NCBI RefSeq assembly: GCF_015690345.1
Contig: NZ_JADPUN010000147.1
Location: 1 to 38,484 of the forward strand
Reading direction: 5' to 3'
Length of the DNA: 38,484 nt
Source of the DNA: Plantactinospora alkalitolerans
GTDB lineage: Bacteria; Actinomycetota; Actinomycetes; Mycobacteriales; Micromonosporaceae
The position numbers were made by a program, and so were the translations under genes. Below are positions 23,677 to 31,128 of this stretch, piece by piece. The first letter of the stretch is position 1; each line of letters starts with the position of its first letter. The notes beneath the pieces are model-generated. The model saw only the letters and a list, made by a program, of their open reading frames with translations, did not search any database and was not told where the DNA came from.

Positions 23677-26049
23677 ATGATCAGGGAACGGGCCTATCCG
23701 GTCGAGCCGTGGCACGTCCGGGAGACCCGGCTCGACCTGGACGTGCTGGCCCAGTCGGAGTCGGTGTTCGCGCTCTCCAACGGACACATCGGGCTGCGCG
23801 GCAACCTGGACGAGGGCGAGCCGCACGGCCTGCCCGGCACCTACCTGAACTCCTTCTACGAGCTGCGCCCGCTGCCGTACGCCGAGGCCGGGTACGGCTT
23901 CCCCGAGTCCGGCCAGACGCTGGTCAACGTCACCAACGGCAAGCCGATCCGACTCCTCGTCGACGACGAGCCGTTCGACGTCCGGTACGGCGAACTGCTC
24001 CACCACGAGCGGGTGCTCGACCTGCGGGCCGGCACCCTGCAACGCTCGGTCGAGTGGCGCTCGCCGGCCGGGCGTACGGTGCGGATCTGCAGCACCCGGA
24101 TGGTGTCGTTCACCCAGCGCTCGATCGCGGCGATCGAGTACCAGGTGGAGCCGGTCGACGGCCCGATGCGGCTGATCGTGCAGTCGGAACTGGTCGCCAA
24201 CGAGCAGTTGCCGACACAGAGCCGGGATCCCCGGGTGGCGGCCGTGCTGGAGTCACCGTTGCAGGCCGAGGAACGGCTGGTGAACAGCGACGGGGCCCTG
24301 CTGGTGCACCGCACCAAGGCGAGCGGGCTGCGGCTGGCGGTCTCGATGAGCCACGAGGTGCACGGGCCGGAGCGCAAGGTGGTGGGCAACGAGGCGTACG
24401 AGGACTGGGCCCGGACCACCGTCACCTGCGTACTCAAGCCGGGCGAGCGGCTGCGGGTGGTCAAGTACGTCGCGTACGGCTGGTCGAGCCGGCGCTCCCG
24501 GCCGGGGCTGCGAGACCAGGTCGCGGCGGCACTGGCCGGCGCCCGGTTCTCCGGCTGGGAGGGGCTCTGCACCGAGCAGCGCGGCTACCTCGACACCTTC
24601 TGGGACGACTCCGACGTGCAGGTGGAGGGCGACCCGGAGGTGCAGCAGGCGGTCCGGTTCGGGCTCTTCCACGTGCTCCAGGCCGGCGCGCGGGCGGAGT
24701 TGCGTCCGATCGCGGCCAAGGGCCTGACCGGGCCGGGGTACGACGGCCACGCGTTCTGGGACACCGAGACGTTTGTGCTGCCGGTGCTGACGTACACCCT
24801 GCCGTCGGCGGTCGCCTCGGCGCTGCGCTGGCGGCACTCCACGCTGCACCTGGCCCAGGAGCGGGCCAGGACGCTCGGGCTACAGGGCGCCGCCTTTCCG
24901 TGGCGGACGATCCGGGGCCAGGAGACCTCCGCGTACTGGCCGGCCGGCACGGCCGGTTTCCACATCGCGGCCGACATCGCCGACGCGGTACGCCGGTACG
25001 TGCAGGCGACCGGGGACGAGCAGTTCGAGCGCGAGGCAGGGCTCGAACTGCTTGTGGAAACCGCCCGCCTGTGGCGCTCGCTCGGCCACCACGACCGGCA
25101 CGGCAAGTTCCACCTGGACGGGGTGACCGGCCCGGACGAGTACACGGCGGTGAAGAACGACAACGTCTACACCAACCTGATGGCCCAGCGGAACCTGCTG
25201 GCCGCCGCCGAGGCCGTCAGCCGGCACGGCGAGCAGGCGTACCGGTTGGGCGTCGACGACGAGGAGACCGCCGCCTGGCGGGACGCCGCGAACGACATGC
25301 ACATCCCGTACGACCCGGACCTCGGGGTGCATCCACAGGTGGAGGGCTTCACCCGGTTCCAGGAGTGGGACTTCGCCGCCACGCCCCCGGAGCAGTACCC
25401 GCTGCTGCTCAACTACCCGTACTTCGACCTGTACCGGAAACAGGTGATCAAGCAGGCCGACCTGGTGTTGGCGATGCACTGGCGGGGGGACGCGTTCACC
25501 GACGAGGAGAAGGCGGCCAACTTCGCCTACTACGAGCGCCGTACGGTCCGCGACTCGTCGCTGTCGGCGTGCACCCAGGCGGTGTTGGCCGCCGAGGTCG
25601 GGCACCTGGAGTTGGCGCACGACTATCTGGGCGAGGCCGCCCTGATGGATCTGCACGACCTCAACCAGAACACCCGGGACGGCGTACACGTCGCCTCGCT
25701 GGCCGGCGCCTGGATCGCCCTGGTGGCCGGGTTCGGCGGGCTGCGGGACCACACCGGGACGCTGGCCTTCACACCCCGACTGCCGAGCCGGATCGACCGG
25801 CTGGAGTTCTCGCTGCGCTGGCGTGGCGTGCACCTGCGGGTGGACGTGCGGTCGGAGGAGGCGACGTACGTGCTGCGGGACGGTGATCCCGACGACGTCA
25901 TGGAGTTGCTGCACCACGGTGAGCTGCTGCGGGTCACCTGCGACCATCCGGTGACCCGGCCGGTGCCGCCGATCTACCCGGCCGGTCCACAACCGGCGCA
26001 GCCGGCGGGTCGGGCACCGGTGCGGCGGGCTCCGGAGAGCGAGCCGTAG
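23677..26049 (+). CDS. GH65 disaccharide phosphorylase (trehalose/maltose/kojibiose type)
   Basis: 790 aa, the normal size for the family. It uses phosphate to split an alpha-linked glucose disaccharide into glucose and beta-glucose 1-phosphate. The N-terminal beta-sandwich domain (ESVFALSNGHIGLRGNLDEG) is followed by the catalytic barrel. The general acid lies in VTGPDEYTAVKNDNVYTN (Glu488). The phosphate/substrate regions FWDTETFVLPVL and YRKQVIKQADLVLAMH are conserved. A Pro-rich tail ends the protein. AAGGTGAG precedes the ATG. With the HAD gene it forms a two-step route to glucose 6-phosphate. Trehalose is the commonest substrate in actinobacteria, but sequence alone does not settle it. 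Confidence 0.9.
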   Translation: MIRERAYPVEPWHVRETRLDLDVLAQSESVFALSNGHIGLRGNLDEGEPHGLPGTYLNSFYELRPLPYAEAGYGFPESGQTLVNVTNGKPIRLLVDDEPFDVRYGELLHHERVLDLRAGTLQRSVEWRSPAGRTVRICSTRMVSFTQRSIAAIEYQVEPVDGPMRLIVQSELVANEQLPTQSRDPRVAAVLESPLQAEERLVNSDGALLVHRTKASGLRLAVSMSHEVHGPERKVVGNEAYEDWARTTVTCVLKPGERLRVVKYVAYGWSSRRSRPGLRDQVAAALAGARFSGWEGLCTEQRGYLDTFWDDSDVQVEGDPEVQQAVRFGLFHVLQAGARAELRPIAAKGLTGPGYDGHAFWDTETFVLPVLTYTLPSAVASALRWRHSTLHLAQERARTLGLQGAAFPWRTIRGQETSAYWPAGTAGFHIAADIADAVRRYVQATGDEQFEREAGLELLVETARLWRSLGHHDRHGKFHLDGVTGPDEYTAVKNDNVYTNLMAQRNLLAAAEAVSRHGEQAYRLGVDDEETAAWRDAANDMHIPYDPDLGVHPQVEGFTRFQEWDFAATPPEQYPLLLNYPYFDLYRKQVIKQADLVLAMHWRGDAFTDEEKAANFAYYERRTVRDSSLSACTQAVLAAEVGHLELAHDYLGEAALMDLHDLNQNTRDGVHVASLAGAWIALVAGFGGLRDHTGTLAFTPRLPSRIDRLEFSLRWRGVHLRVDVRSEEATYVLRDGDPDDVMELLHHGELLRVTCDHPVTRPVPPIYPAGPQPAQPAGRAPVRRAPESEP

Positions 26050-26069
26050 GCCCGGCCGCGCCGGACTTC

Positions 26070-27098
26070 CTAGAGCAGCGACAGGTGTACGTGGTTCGTG
26101 TGGTCGCTGGACGGGTCCCCGTGCGCACCGCCGTACGAACTCCAGCCGGTCGTCGGCATCCAGATCTGCCGGTACCAGATGACGTAGAGCACGCCCAGCC
26201 GGTCGGCGTTGCGGACGAAGAAGGCGGCGAGGTTGTTGCCGTAGGTCCGGTCGGGTCCCTTGGCGTTCCCGCCGAACCCGCTGGACTCGGCGGAGAAGTC
26301 GCAGGCCCGGCCCTTGGGGTGCTCGTACGGCCCGCCTGAGCGGTAGCACGAGGTGAACCGGGTGAAGCCGACCCGGCGGGCCTCGTCGAACGCGTGCAGC
26401 GTGCGCGGGCTGACGCAGCCCGGGGTGGTCGGGTCGGGCAGGCTGCACGCCTGCGGCGGCCAGGAGCCGTCGCTGTTGCGCGGCGCCGACCGGGCGACCG
26501 GTGAACTGGCCACCACGAAACCGCCGGTCGAGGCGCCGCCGACCAGGGTCAGTGCCCGTTCGGCCGCCTGCTTCTGCCGCAGCATGATGGTGAGCTGTTT
26601 GCGTTCCTCGACGACCTCGGCGTCAAGTGCCAGCTTCGCCCGGGCGGCCCGGTCCCGGGCCTGCCCCAGTCGGCGCAGCGTGTCGTTGTCCCGCAGCGCC
26701 ACGGCCTCCAGCCCTCGGGCGCGCTCCAGGAAGTCGTCGGCCGAGCCGGCGTGCAGCAGCACCAGCACCGGGCCGATCCGACCGGTCTGGTACGCGTTGC
26801 GGGCGACCAGTTCGACCTGCGGCCGCAGTTCGGCGATCCGGTGCTCGACCCGGACGAGTTCGGCGGCCAGCCTCGCCTGCCTGGCCTTGGCGTTCGCCAG
26901 CGCGTTCCTGGCCGCCAGATAACCTCGGCCGGTGGATTCGAGCACGTCGCGGAGCAGTGGCGTGTCGCCCTCCTCGCCGAGGGTGGCGGGGTTGAGGGCC
27001 GCCGCCGCGCCGGGTCGGGCCGCCGCTCCAGCGAGCGCGCCGACCGTGGCGAGCAGTGCCAGGACCAGCGGTAACCGCCGACGTCTGGATCCCGTCAT
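26070..27098 (-). CDS. Secreted coiled-coil cell-wall protein with C-terminal ARB_07466-like domain
   Basis: 342 aa. A signal peptide covers residues 1-34. A long coiled coil spans about 45-185 (ARQARLAAELVRVEHRIAEL and following heptads), like the RipA/EnvC-type regulatory helices. The C-terminal domain from about 215 carries FTSCYRSGG, HPKGRACDFS and DHTNHVHLSLL, whose His/Asp arrangement resembles M15-like wall peptidases. Two Cys pairs could form disulfides outside the cell. A role in cell-wall remodelling is inferred and is supported by the c-di-AMP riboswitch upstream, which in actinobacteria usually controls wall hydrolase genes. It is convergent with the GH65 gene. Confidence 0.85.
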   Translation of the reverse strand: MTGSRRRRLPLVLALLATVGALAGAAARPGAAAALNPATLGEEGDTPLLRDVLESTGRGYLAARNALANAKARQARLAAELVRVEHRIAELRPQVELVARNAYQTGRIGPVLVLLHAGSADDFLERARGLEAVALRDNDTLRRLGQARDRAARAKLALDAEVVEERKQLTIMLRQKQAAERALTLVGGASTGGFVVASSPVARSAPRNSDGSWPPQACSLPDPTTPGCVSPRTLHAFDEARRVGFTRFTSCYRSGGPYEHPKGRACDFSAESSGFGGNAKGPDRTYGNNLAAFFVRNADRLGVLYVIWYRQIWMPTTGWSSYGGAHGDPSSDHTNHVHLSLL

Positions 27099-27107
27099 GC
27101 ATGTCCC

Positions 27108-27232
27108 TCCGTCGGCCGCCTACCGGGTTAGCTGACGGGTTCGGGACGGAACAAGCCCCTACCGCGGTCGCGGACTCACCCCACCTACCTGGGTCCCCGG
27201 CTCACCCGAAGGTGATTCGGCGGCGGTCGCAC
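27108..27232 (-). promoter_or_regulatory. Cyclic di-AMP riboswitch (ydaO/yuaA class)
   Basis: Read on the minus strand, the leader of the coiled-coil wall protein gene carries the consensus blocks in order: GCCGAATC (near 27220), a GGGTGAGCC hairpin region, GGGGACCC, GGGGTGAGTCC (27172-27182), CCCGAACCCGTCAGCTAAC (27127-27145) and GGTAGGCGGC (27115-27124). The last block pairs with GACCGCC at the 5' end to close the P1 stem. It ends about 10 nt before the start codon. In this class c-di-AMP binding normally turns expression off. Ends are approximate. Confidence 0.93.
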
Positions 27233-27289
27233 CGGCACGGAGGGGACGCCACCGGGCGAAACCGGGGTCAGCCTACCGGACCAACCGGG

Positions 27290-27778
27290 TCAATGTGGTG
27301 AAAGTGGGCGGCCGGGCGTGGAAAATGCGCGCGGATCGGGTCCTGACCGAGTGTTGGAGAAATCGACCGTCAGGACGCGGCAGCACAGAGGCCGGTGCGG
27401 TTGCCCCCCACTGCTGGAGGCAGTGAGCTGAGAGACGCGTTGTGGCGAAATCCCAAGCAGCTTGCCAGCGTCCCGCACCGTCTAGCCCTTTGCGACGAGG
27501 GCTTTCGCTGCCTCAACGGTTGCCTTTTCGGCTGACTGCTCAGCCTCGACCAGCTTGGCGCAGGCCCGACGGGCCCTTGTGACCTCTCCGGGCACCTCGG
27601 GCTGGATCGCCACGCCGAAACTCTTGGGAGACACGTCTAGGAAGAGGGCGATGGCGTCACGAGCGGTGGCCTCAACCTGGTCAAGTCTGCGCGCCTGCGA
27701 GAAGACGCCACGCAGGTCGGGAACGCTGATAGCCCACCAGTTGCCGGTGCGGGTGCACTTGACTGCATATTCGAACAT
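27290..27778 (-). pseudogene. hicB: hicB antitoxin gene interrupted by an amber codon
   Basis: Residues 1-98 are a HicB-type fold (MFEYAVKCTRTGNWWAISVP, DLRGVFSQARRLDQVEATAR, DAIALFLDVSP). They end at a TAG at 27482-27484. The same frame continues directly with TVRDAGKLLGISPQRVSQL, the DNA-binding helix-turn-helix that normally ends such antitoxins. A single base change (TTG to TAG) would explain the break. The frame then runs on past the expected end to 27290. The first part could still be made as a 98-aa protein without DNA binding. The partner hicA remnant lies 10 bp upstream. Confidence 0.75.
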
Positions 27779-27788
27779 CTGGTCCCCT

Positions 27789-27908
27789 CTACTTCAGGCC
27801 AAGACTGCGCAGGATGCTTCGTGCGGTCAGTTCGTTGATCTCCTTGTGACGTGGCACCGTGAACTGTTGCGAGCCGTACCGGTAGACCGTGTGGTTGCCG
27901 GTGACCAA
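27789..27908 (-). pseudogene. hicA: hicA toxin gene, 3' remnant
   Basis: The last 40 codons of a HicA-type mRNA interferase are recognisable: HTVYRYGSQQFTVPRHKEIN then ELTARSILRSLGLK and a stop. The N-terminal strand-helix part, including the catalytic His region, is missing. A TAA stop, which ends the upstream gene, lies in frame at 27942. No good start exists except a TTG at 27908. Order and spacing to hicB are those of a normal hicAB pair. It is probably inactive. Confidence 0.7.
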
Positions 27909-27941
27909 ACTTGGGTCTGAGATAGGACTGATGGAGTCCTC

Positions 27942-28367
27942 TTAGCTTTCGGCGAGATGCTTGGCTCGGTTGAGCAGCGAATCCAGTTCGGCGTCGGAGA
28001 GGTTTGCCTCGACCAGGGCCTTATGTACGGCGAATGTTTGCACTCTTCCAAGCATCTCCGGTGATACCTCAAGATCCACTGAAGAGTCCAAGACTGCGAA
28101 GATGGCGTTCTCGGCCTGGCTGGCGTCGATTTGGTTAGCTACATCTGCGTTATCGGATCGCATCTCGGCGACGAACTGCCTGATCGCGCGGTCGTCACGC
28201 TTTCCGTCGAAGTGTAGATCGATTGCGTAGAAGAAGATGGCACTCAGGAAGGGGGCAAATCCGTCCCAACCATCTTCGTTGAGCTGAGCTTCGATTTGGT
28301 CGTTTGTCGTGTAGTCATCCCGCACGAATGTGCGGATGTAATCAACTATCTGTGGCCTGATCATCAT
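27942..28367 (-). CDS. Hypothetical protein, last intact gene of the helical-protein operon
   Basis: 141 aa, acidic and mostly helical, with no membrane segment or motif I recognise. The sequence begins MMIRPQIVDYIRTFVRDDY and contains an aromatic patch (FAPFLSAIFFYAIDLHFDG). Its start lies inside the end of the tail-anchored helical gene (26-bp overlap), so the two are likely coupled. The codons look less GC-rich than the core genes of this window. Its stop codon abuts the hicA remnant. It could be an immunity- or adaptor-like partner, but nothing in the sequence shows that. Confidence 0.7.
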   Translation of the reverse strand: MMIRPQIVDYIRTFVRDDYTTNDQIEAQLNEDGWDGFAPFLSAIFFYAIDLHFDGKRDDRAIRQFVAEMRSDNADVANQIDASQAENAIFAVLDSSVDLEVSPEMLGRVQTFAVHKALVEANLSDAELDSLLNRAKHLAES

Positions 28368-29001
28368 CTGATCGTTTCCTCTCGCGACGCTTTCTTGTGC
28401 TTTGAACAGCCACTCTGGCCGCTAAGGCGATACCCGCAACTGCCAATACGGCATCCGCAATCGGGTGCCCGGACTTAGCTGCTTGTGGAGGCGACGGCGG
28501 CGGATGGCTTGGCGTTCCCGTGCTGGCCTGCGCATCTCCTGGACGAACCCGGTCCTTGACAATCGAGATCGCTTCTCTCGCGGTCGCCTCGATCTTTTTC
28601 GCGCCTTCCTCGTGATTTGCTGCCGCCTGTGTAGCTTTCGTGTGGTACCTTGCCGCACGCGACTCTTGATCGGCTGCCTCTTTTACAAGGCGCTCGCCAG
28701 ACGGCATCATGTCTGGAACTTCAACGGCGGAGCCCGGAGCGATGAGGTTGATGTACTTGACGAGGTACTTCTGTGAGTCGTTCAGCAGTCGGACGATCTT
28801 CGCTGACTTGTCACTGGCTGTGCGCGCCTCAGCCACCGCCGCACGGATCTCGCGGTGGTTGGTACCTTTGGAGGCTTCTTCGTAGCGAAGGTGGGCCTCG
28901 TCGGCCTCGGCCTTCGCGCGAAGGGCTGTCACGACTGCGTTAGCCAGGTTGTCGCGTACGGCGAGCAGTTGAGCGACAACCGCAGCCATGTCGCCGCTCA
29001 T
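28342..29001 (-). CDS. Helical protein with C-terminal membrane anchor
   Basis: 219 aa. Residues 1-90 form a long amphipathic helical hairpin (LLAVRDNLANAVVTALRAKA, EIRAAVAEARTASDKSAKIV), resembling the small helical neighbours. A second helical stretch spans about 103-150. A Pro-rich linker follows at 163-173, then one membrane helix at 180-200 (IADAVLAVAGIALAARVAVQ) and a strongly basic tail. The topology suggests a tail-anchored protein with its helices in the cytoplasm. The ATG overlaps the stop of the upstream gene as ATGA. Function unknown; it is the only membrane-bound member of the operon. Confidence 0.75.
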   Translation of the reverse strand: MSGDMAAVVAQLLAVRDNLANAVVTALRAKAEADEAHLRYEEASKGTNHREIRAAVAEARTASDKSAKIVRLLNDSQKYLVKYINLIAPGSAVEVPDMMPSGERLVKEAADQESRAARYHTKATQAAANHEEGAKKIEATAREAISIVKDRVRPGDAQASTGTPSHPPPSPPQAAKSGHPIADAVLAVAGIALAARVAVQSTRKRRERKRSDDDQATDS

Positions 29002-29258
29002 CCGAGGGCTCGGACGTAGGCGTCCGCGTGCTCGACGGCAGCAGTGAACCGCCGAAGGGTTACTTCGACCTCACGTGCCAGTCCTGCCATCCCCTCAAGC
29101 GCTTTCTGTGCATATTCATCCTCGCTGTCGTGAATGGTGACGCGGGCCAGGGTGTCAGCCTCTGCTGCCTCGGAAGCGGCCCGTTCTAGGATTTTCGCGC
29201 CGGCCTTAGCGGCGCGGCTGCCCGCGCGGATCGTCGTCTTGACGCCGTCAATGTCCAT
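28998..29258 (-). CDS. Small helical protein, operon member 2
   Basis: 86 aa, predicted almost wholly helical: DGVKTTIRAGSRAAKAGAKI, then a central TIHDSEDEYAQKALEGMAG, then a final helix to the C-terminus. No Cys, signal or membrane segment. Size and hairpin-like layout are close to the first operon gene, 17 bp upstream, though similarity is weak. No strong ribosome site is visible, and translational coupling is likely. WXG100-like proteins have similar size, but the WxG motif is absent. Function unknown. Confidence 0.7.
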   Translation of the reverse strand: MDIDGVKTTIRAGSRAAKAGAKILERAASEAAEADTLARVTIHDSEDEYAQKALEGMAGLAREVEVTLRRFTAAVEHADAYVRALG

Positions 29259-29275
29259 CGCGGCCCGGCCTGATA

Positions 29276-29539
29276 TCAGCCGAGGATGCCGATGTAGTCG
29301 CGCGCGGCCTGTGAGCCGCCTTGCGCAAGGGTGGCGGCCTCACCAAGGCGCTGCTTGCTCTGCTCAGCTCGATTGATCGCCTCGCCGATCTTGGGATGAC
29401 TGGTGCCGGCAGCGACGGCGCGGAGCCGGCTCAGCATCTGTTCAACGCCGTTCATGGCCGCTCTGATCTGGTTGGTAGCAGTGTTGCCCTGCTCGGCGGC
29501 CGGGGCGAGCGCCGCCTTCACTTCCTCGATGCTGGCCAT
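29276..29539 (-). CDS. Small helical protein, operon member 1 (DUF6244-like)
   Basis: 87 aa. It opens MASIEEVKAALAPAAEQGNT and continues with helices containing NGVEQMLSRLRAVAAGTSHP and AINRAEQSKQRLGEAATLAQ. This matches the pattern of small actinomycete helical-hairpin proteins that I associate with DUF6244, from memory and unverified. The ATG at 29539 is chosen because GGGGAGG lies just upstream; the in-frame extension to 29638 is Arg-rich and unlike the family. It is the first gene of a four-gene minus-strand operon, 185 bp after the GntR gene. No export signal is visible. Function unknown. Confidence 0.75.
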   Translation of the reverse strand: MASIEEVKAALAPAAEQGNTATNQIRAAMNGVEQMLSRLRAVAAGTSHPKIGEAINRAEQSKQRLGEAATLAQGGSQAARDYIGILG

Positions 29540-29724
29540 GTGGTCCTCCCCTGAACCCCGGGCGCAGGGCCGAAGACGGTGAACTGCCCAAAGCAGGCAG
29601 ACTGCCGTCCCCGCGCTTCTGCGTAGTCGGAGGAACACTATCGGAAGTCACTTGTGGACGCAGCCTCGCGGGGACAACCGATCATGGAGCATCACCGCCC
29701 CGGGTGGTGCAGTCCAAGGAATCG

Positions 29725-29952
29725 CTATTGCCCTTGCTTCTCAGTTACGAACACGCCTCGACCAGGGCGGCCGACCAGCACACCACGCTTGCGCAACCTG
29801 GCCACTGCCCGGGAAACAGTCGACATAGATACGTCGTAGTGGTCGGCCAGCTCGCTGGTGGACGGGATCTGGGTGCCGGGTGGAAAGACGCCCCGATGGA
29901 TGCGTTTAACAAGATCCTCGATCAGTTCGCTCATGGTCGGCGGAATGGGCAC
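29725..29952 (-). CDS. Short GntR-family winged-helix protein
   Basis: 75 aa. It is almost only the GntR DNA-binding domain: LIEDLVKRIHRGVFPPGTQI, PSTSELADHYDVSMSTVSRA and RKRGVLVGRPGRGVFV. The usual C-terminal ligand domain is absent. Such minimal GntR proteins are common in mobile or accessory actinomycete DNA. The GTG start at 29952 follows AAGGGG. It lies upstream of the helical-protein operon on the same strand and may regulate it; that is inferred from position. Confidence 0.85.
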   Translation of the reverse strand: MPIPPTMSELIEDLVKRIHRGVFPPGTQIPSTSELADHYDVSMSTVSRAVARLRKRGVLVGRPGRGVFVTEKQGQ

Positions 29953-30029
29953 GGTTCGCCCCTTGCGATCGGTTGGCCTACTCGATATTGATCGTGGTCC
30001 TCGAGGCCCGCCGCCTCGATCTCAAATCA

Positions 30030-30236
30030 CTACTCGTCCTGGCCACTGTCCAAGCGCTGTCGACGACTCGCCGCGTACTTCCTGACGTCTGCCGCAGCCC
30101 AGATCCGGCCGACGGTCAGCGTGTCCAGGGGAGCCGGGAAGTCGGGCCTGTCGACCAAGACTGCGGCGCGCTGACGGCTGACCCCGAGGTGTTCGGCCAC
30201 TTCTGCGAGCGCCATGACCTGCATTCGGCGGACCAT
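30030..30236 (-). CDS. Small excisionase/MerR-like helix-turn-helix protein
   Basis: 68 aa from ATG 30236; ATG 30224 or 30215 are possible starts. The motif MALAEVAEHLGVSRQRAAVL followed by PDFPAPLDTLTVGRIWAAAD and a basic tail is typical of AlpA/Xis-like HTH proteins that bind DNA as small accessory factors. It precedes the GntR gene on the same strand. No integrase is in view, so excisionase activity is not implied. It could be a simple regulator of the divergent DivIVA-like operon. Confidence 0.7.
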   Translation of the reverse strand: MVRRMQVMALAEVAEHLGVSRQRAAVLVDRPDFPAPLDTLTVGRIWAAADVRKYAASRRQRLDSGQDE

Positions 30237-30457
30237 CCAACCGAAGGGGTTGACAGGTTGCCTACCCCGGGGTTGACTACCTGCCAACGGCTTGCTGAGG
30301 CGGCGAGTATGCCCAGTTGAGGTGCGGTGAAACGCCGGGTCGGCGGACTGGGATGGCAGTAGTGGATCTTTGTTCGCTGTCTCTTCCCAGTCGTCCGTAA
30401 CCAGTCACTGCGGCTACCCCGGTGCCGTACTGCCGATTGAGGCTGCGGTGGCGGGGT

Positions 30458-30496
30458 GGGGTGGTCCGGCCGGACCCGAAACGGCCGGGCCACCCC
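30458..30496 (+). other. Leader hairpin before the DivIVA-like gene
   Basis: Arms 30458-30472 and 30482-30496 pair over 15 positions with one G-U wobble around a 9-nt loop, about 54 bp before the GTG start. It may be an attenuator or a terminator of antisense transcripts. The rest of the 30237-30549 gap holds GGTTGAC direct repeats at 30248 and 30270 and no gene. Confidence 0.45.
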
Positions 30497-30549
30497 TTCC
30501 ACCGGACATCGCAGGAGACAGGACATCTCAGGAGAAAGGACGTACCGAC

Positions 30550-30862
30550 GTGCGACAACTCCTCCGGCGCATCCTGACCAGAACGAGAGAAAACCGACGC
30601 TGGTACGCGGTGGTCGGCGAATACCGCTCCGCGTCGTACCGGCCGACCCGGCCCGCTCAGGTGCGGGGCCGGCAGTTCGCGGTCACACTGGCGTGGGCTG
30701 GACCCCGACGAGGTGGCCGCGTTCCTCGACCGGGTCGCCGACGACCTCGGCGGCGTCTACGCCGAGCTGGCCCGAAGCCGGGAGGAGACGGCCCGCATCA
30801 AGGACGCGTTGCGTCGATGGCAGTCCAGCCAGGCGAGCATGCGGGAGATGGCGCGGCGATGA
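30550..30862 (+). pseudogene. Short DivIVA-like protein gene with a frameshift
   Basis: The first 46 codons (VRQLLRRILTRTRENRRWYA, YRSASYRPTRPAQVRGRQFA) are in one frame. From about 30690 the coding sense continues in the next frame as GLDPDEVAAFLDRVADDLGG, LARSREETARIKDALRRWQS and a stop at 30862. Removing one T near 30689 restores FAVTRRGLDPDEV, the conserved DivIVA-like core. The intact product would be about 103 aa with a short coiled coil, possibly a polar or septal scaffold. The GTG start has AGGAGAAAGGA upstream. The stop overlaps the next ATG. A true mutation and a sequencing error cannot be told apart here. Confidence 0.7.
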
Positions 30863-31128
30863 CGATCGAGGTGTCGCGGTACGTCATCCACCTGCCGATC
30901 GTCACGACCGACCTGGTCCGAGCGCGCGTCCTGGCCCGGACCGCCGCTCGGGCGCTGACGTTCCTCTGCGTCGACGCCCAGGAAACCACCGTGTCGGAGG
31001 AGCACAACCCCGACGTACGCCATCGGGTCTTCTGCCCCCGGCGGCTGCCCGACGGCCGGCGCTGTGGCCTGCGGATCGACCACGACGTTCCGTGCACCCG
31101 ACGACGGGTACGGCGGCGGTCGATATGA
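30859..31128 (+). CDS. Small Cys-containing hypothetical protein
   Basis: 89 aa. It starts MTIEVSRYVIHLPIVTTDLV. The C-terminal half holds three Cys in the pattern FCPRRLPDGRRCGLRIDHDVPC followed by a very basic tail; a histidine between them could help bind zinc. Its ATG overlaps the DivIVA-like stop, and its own stop overlaps the next gene as ATGA. The three genes therefore form one operon. I do not recognise the family. A small zinc-binding accessory of the downstream cysteine-rich protein is possible but unproven. Confidence 0.7.
   Translation: MTIEVSRYVIHLPIVTTDLVRARVLARTAARALTFLCVDAQETTVSEEHNPDVRHRVFCPRRLPDGRRCGLRIDHDVPCTRRRVRRRSI

Noticed and set aside
27942-29539. ESX/WXG100 secretion substrates
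   Set aside because: Size fits, but no WxG motif, no YxxxD/E export signal and no EccC-type ATPase were found.
30030-30236. Excisionase of a resident integrative element
   Set aside because: The HTH type fits, but no integrase, attachment repeat or tRNA is present in the window, so only a generic HTH call is made.
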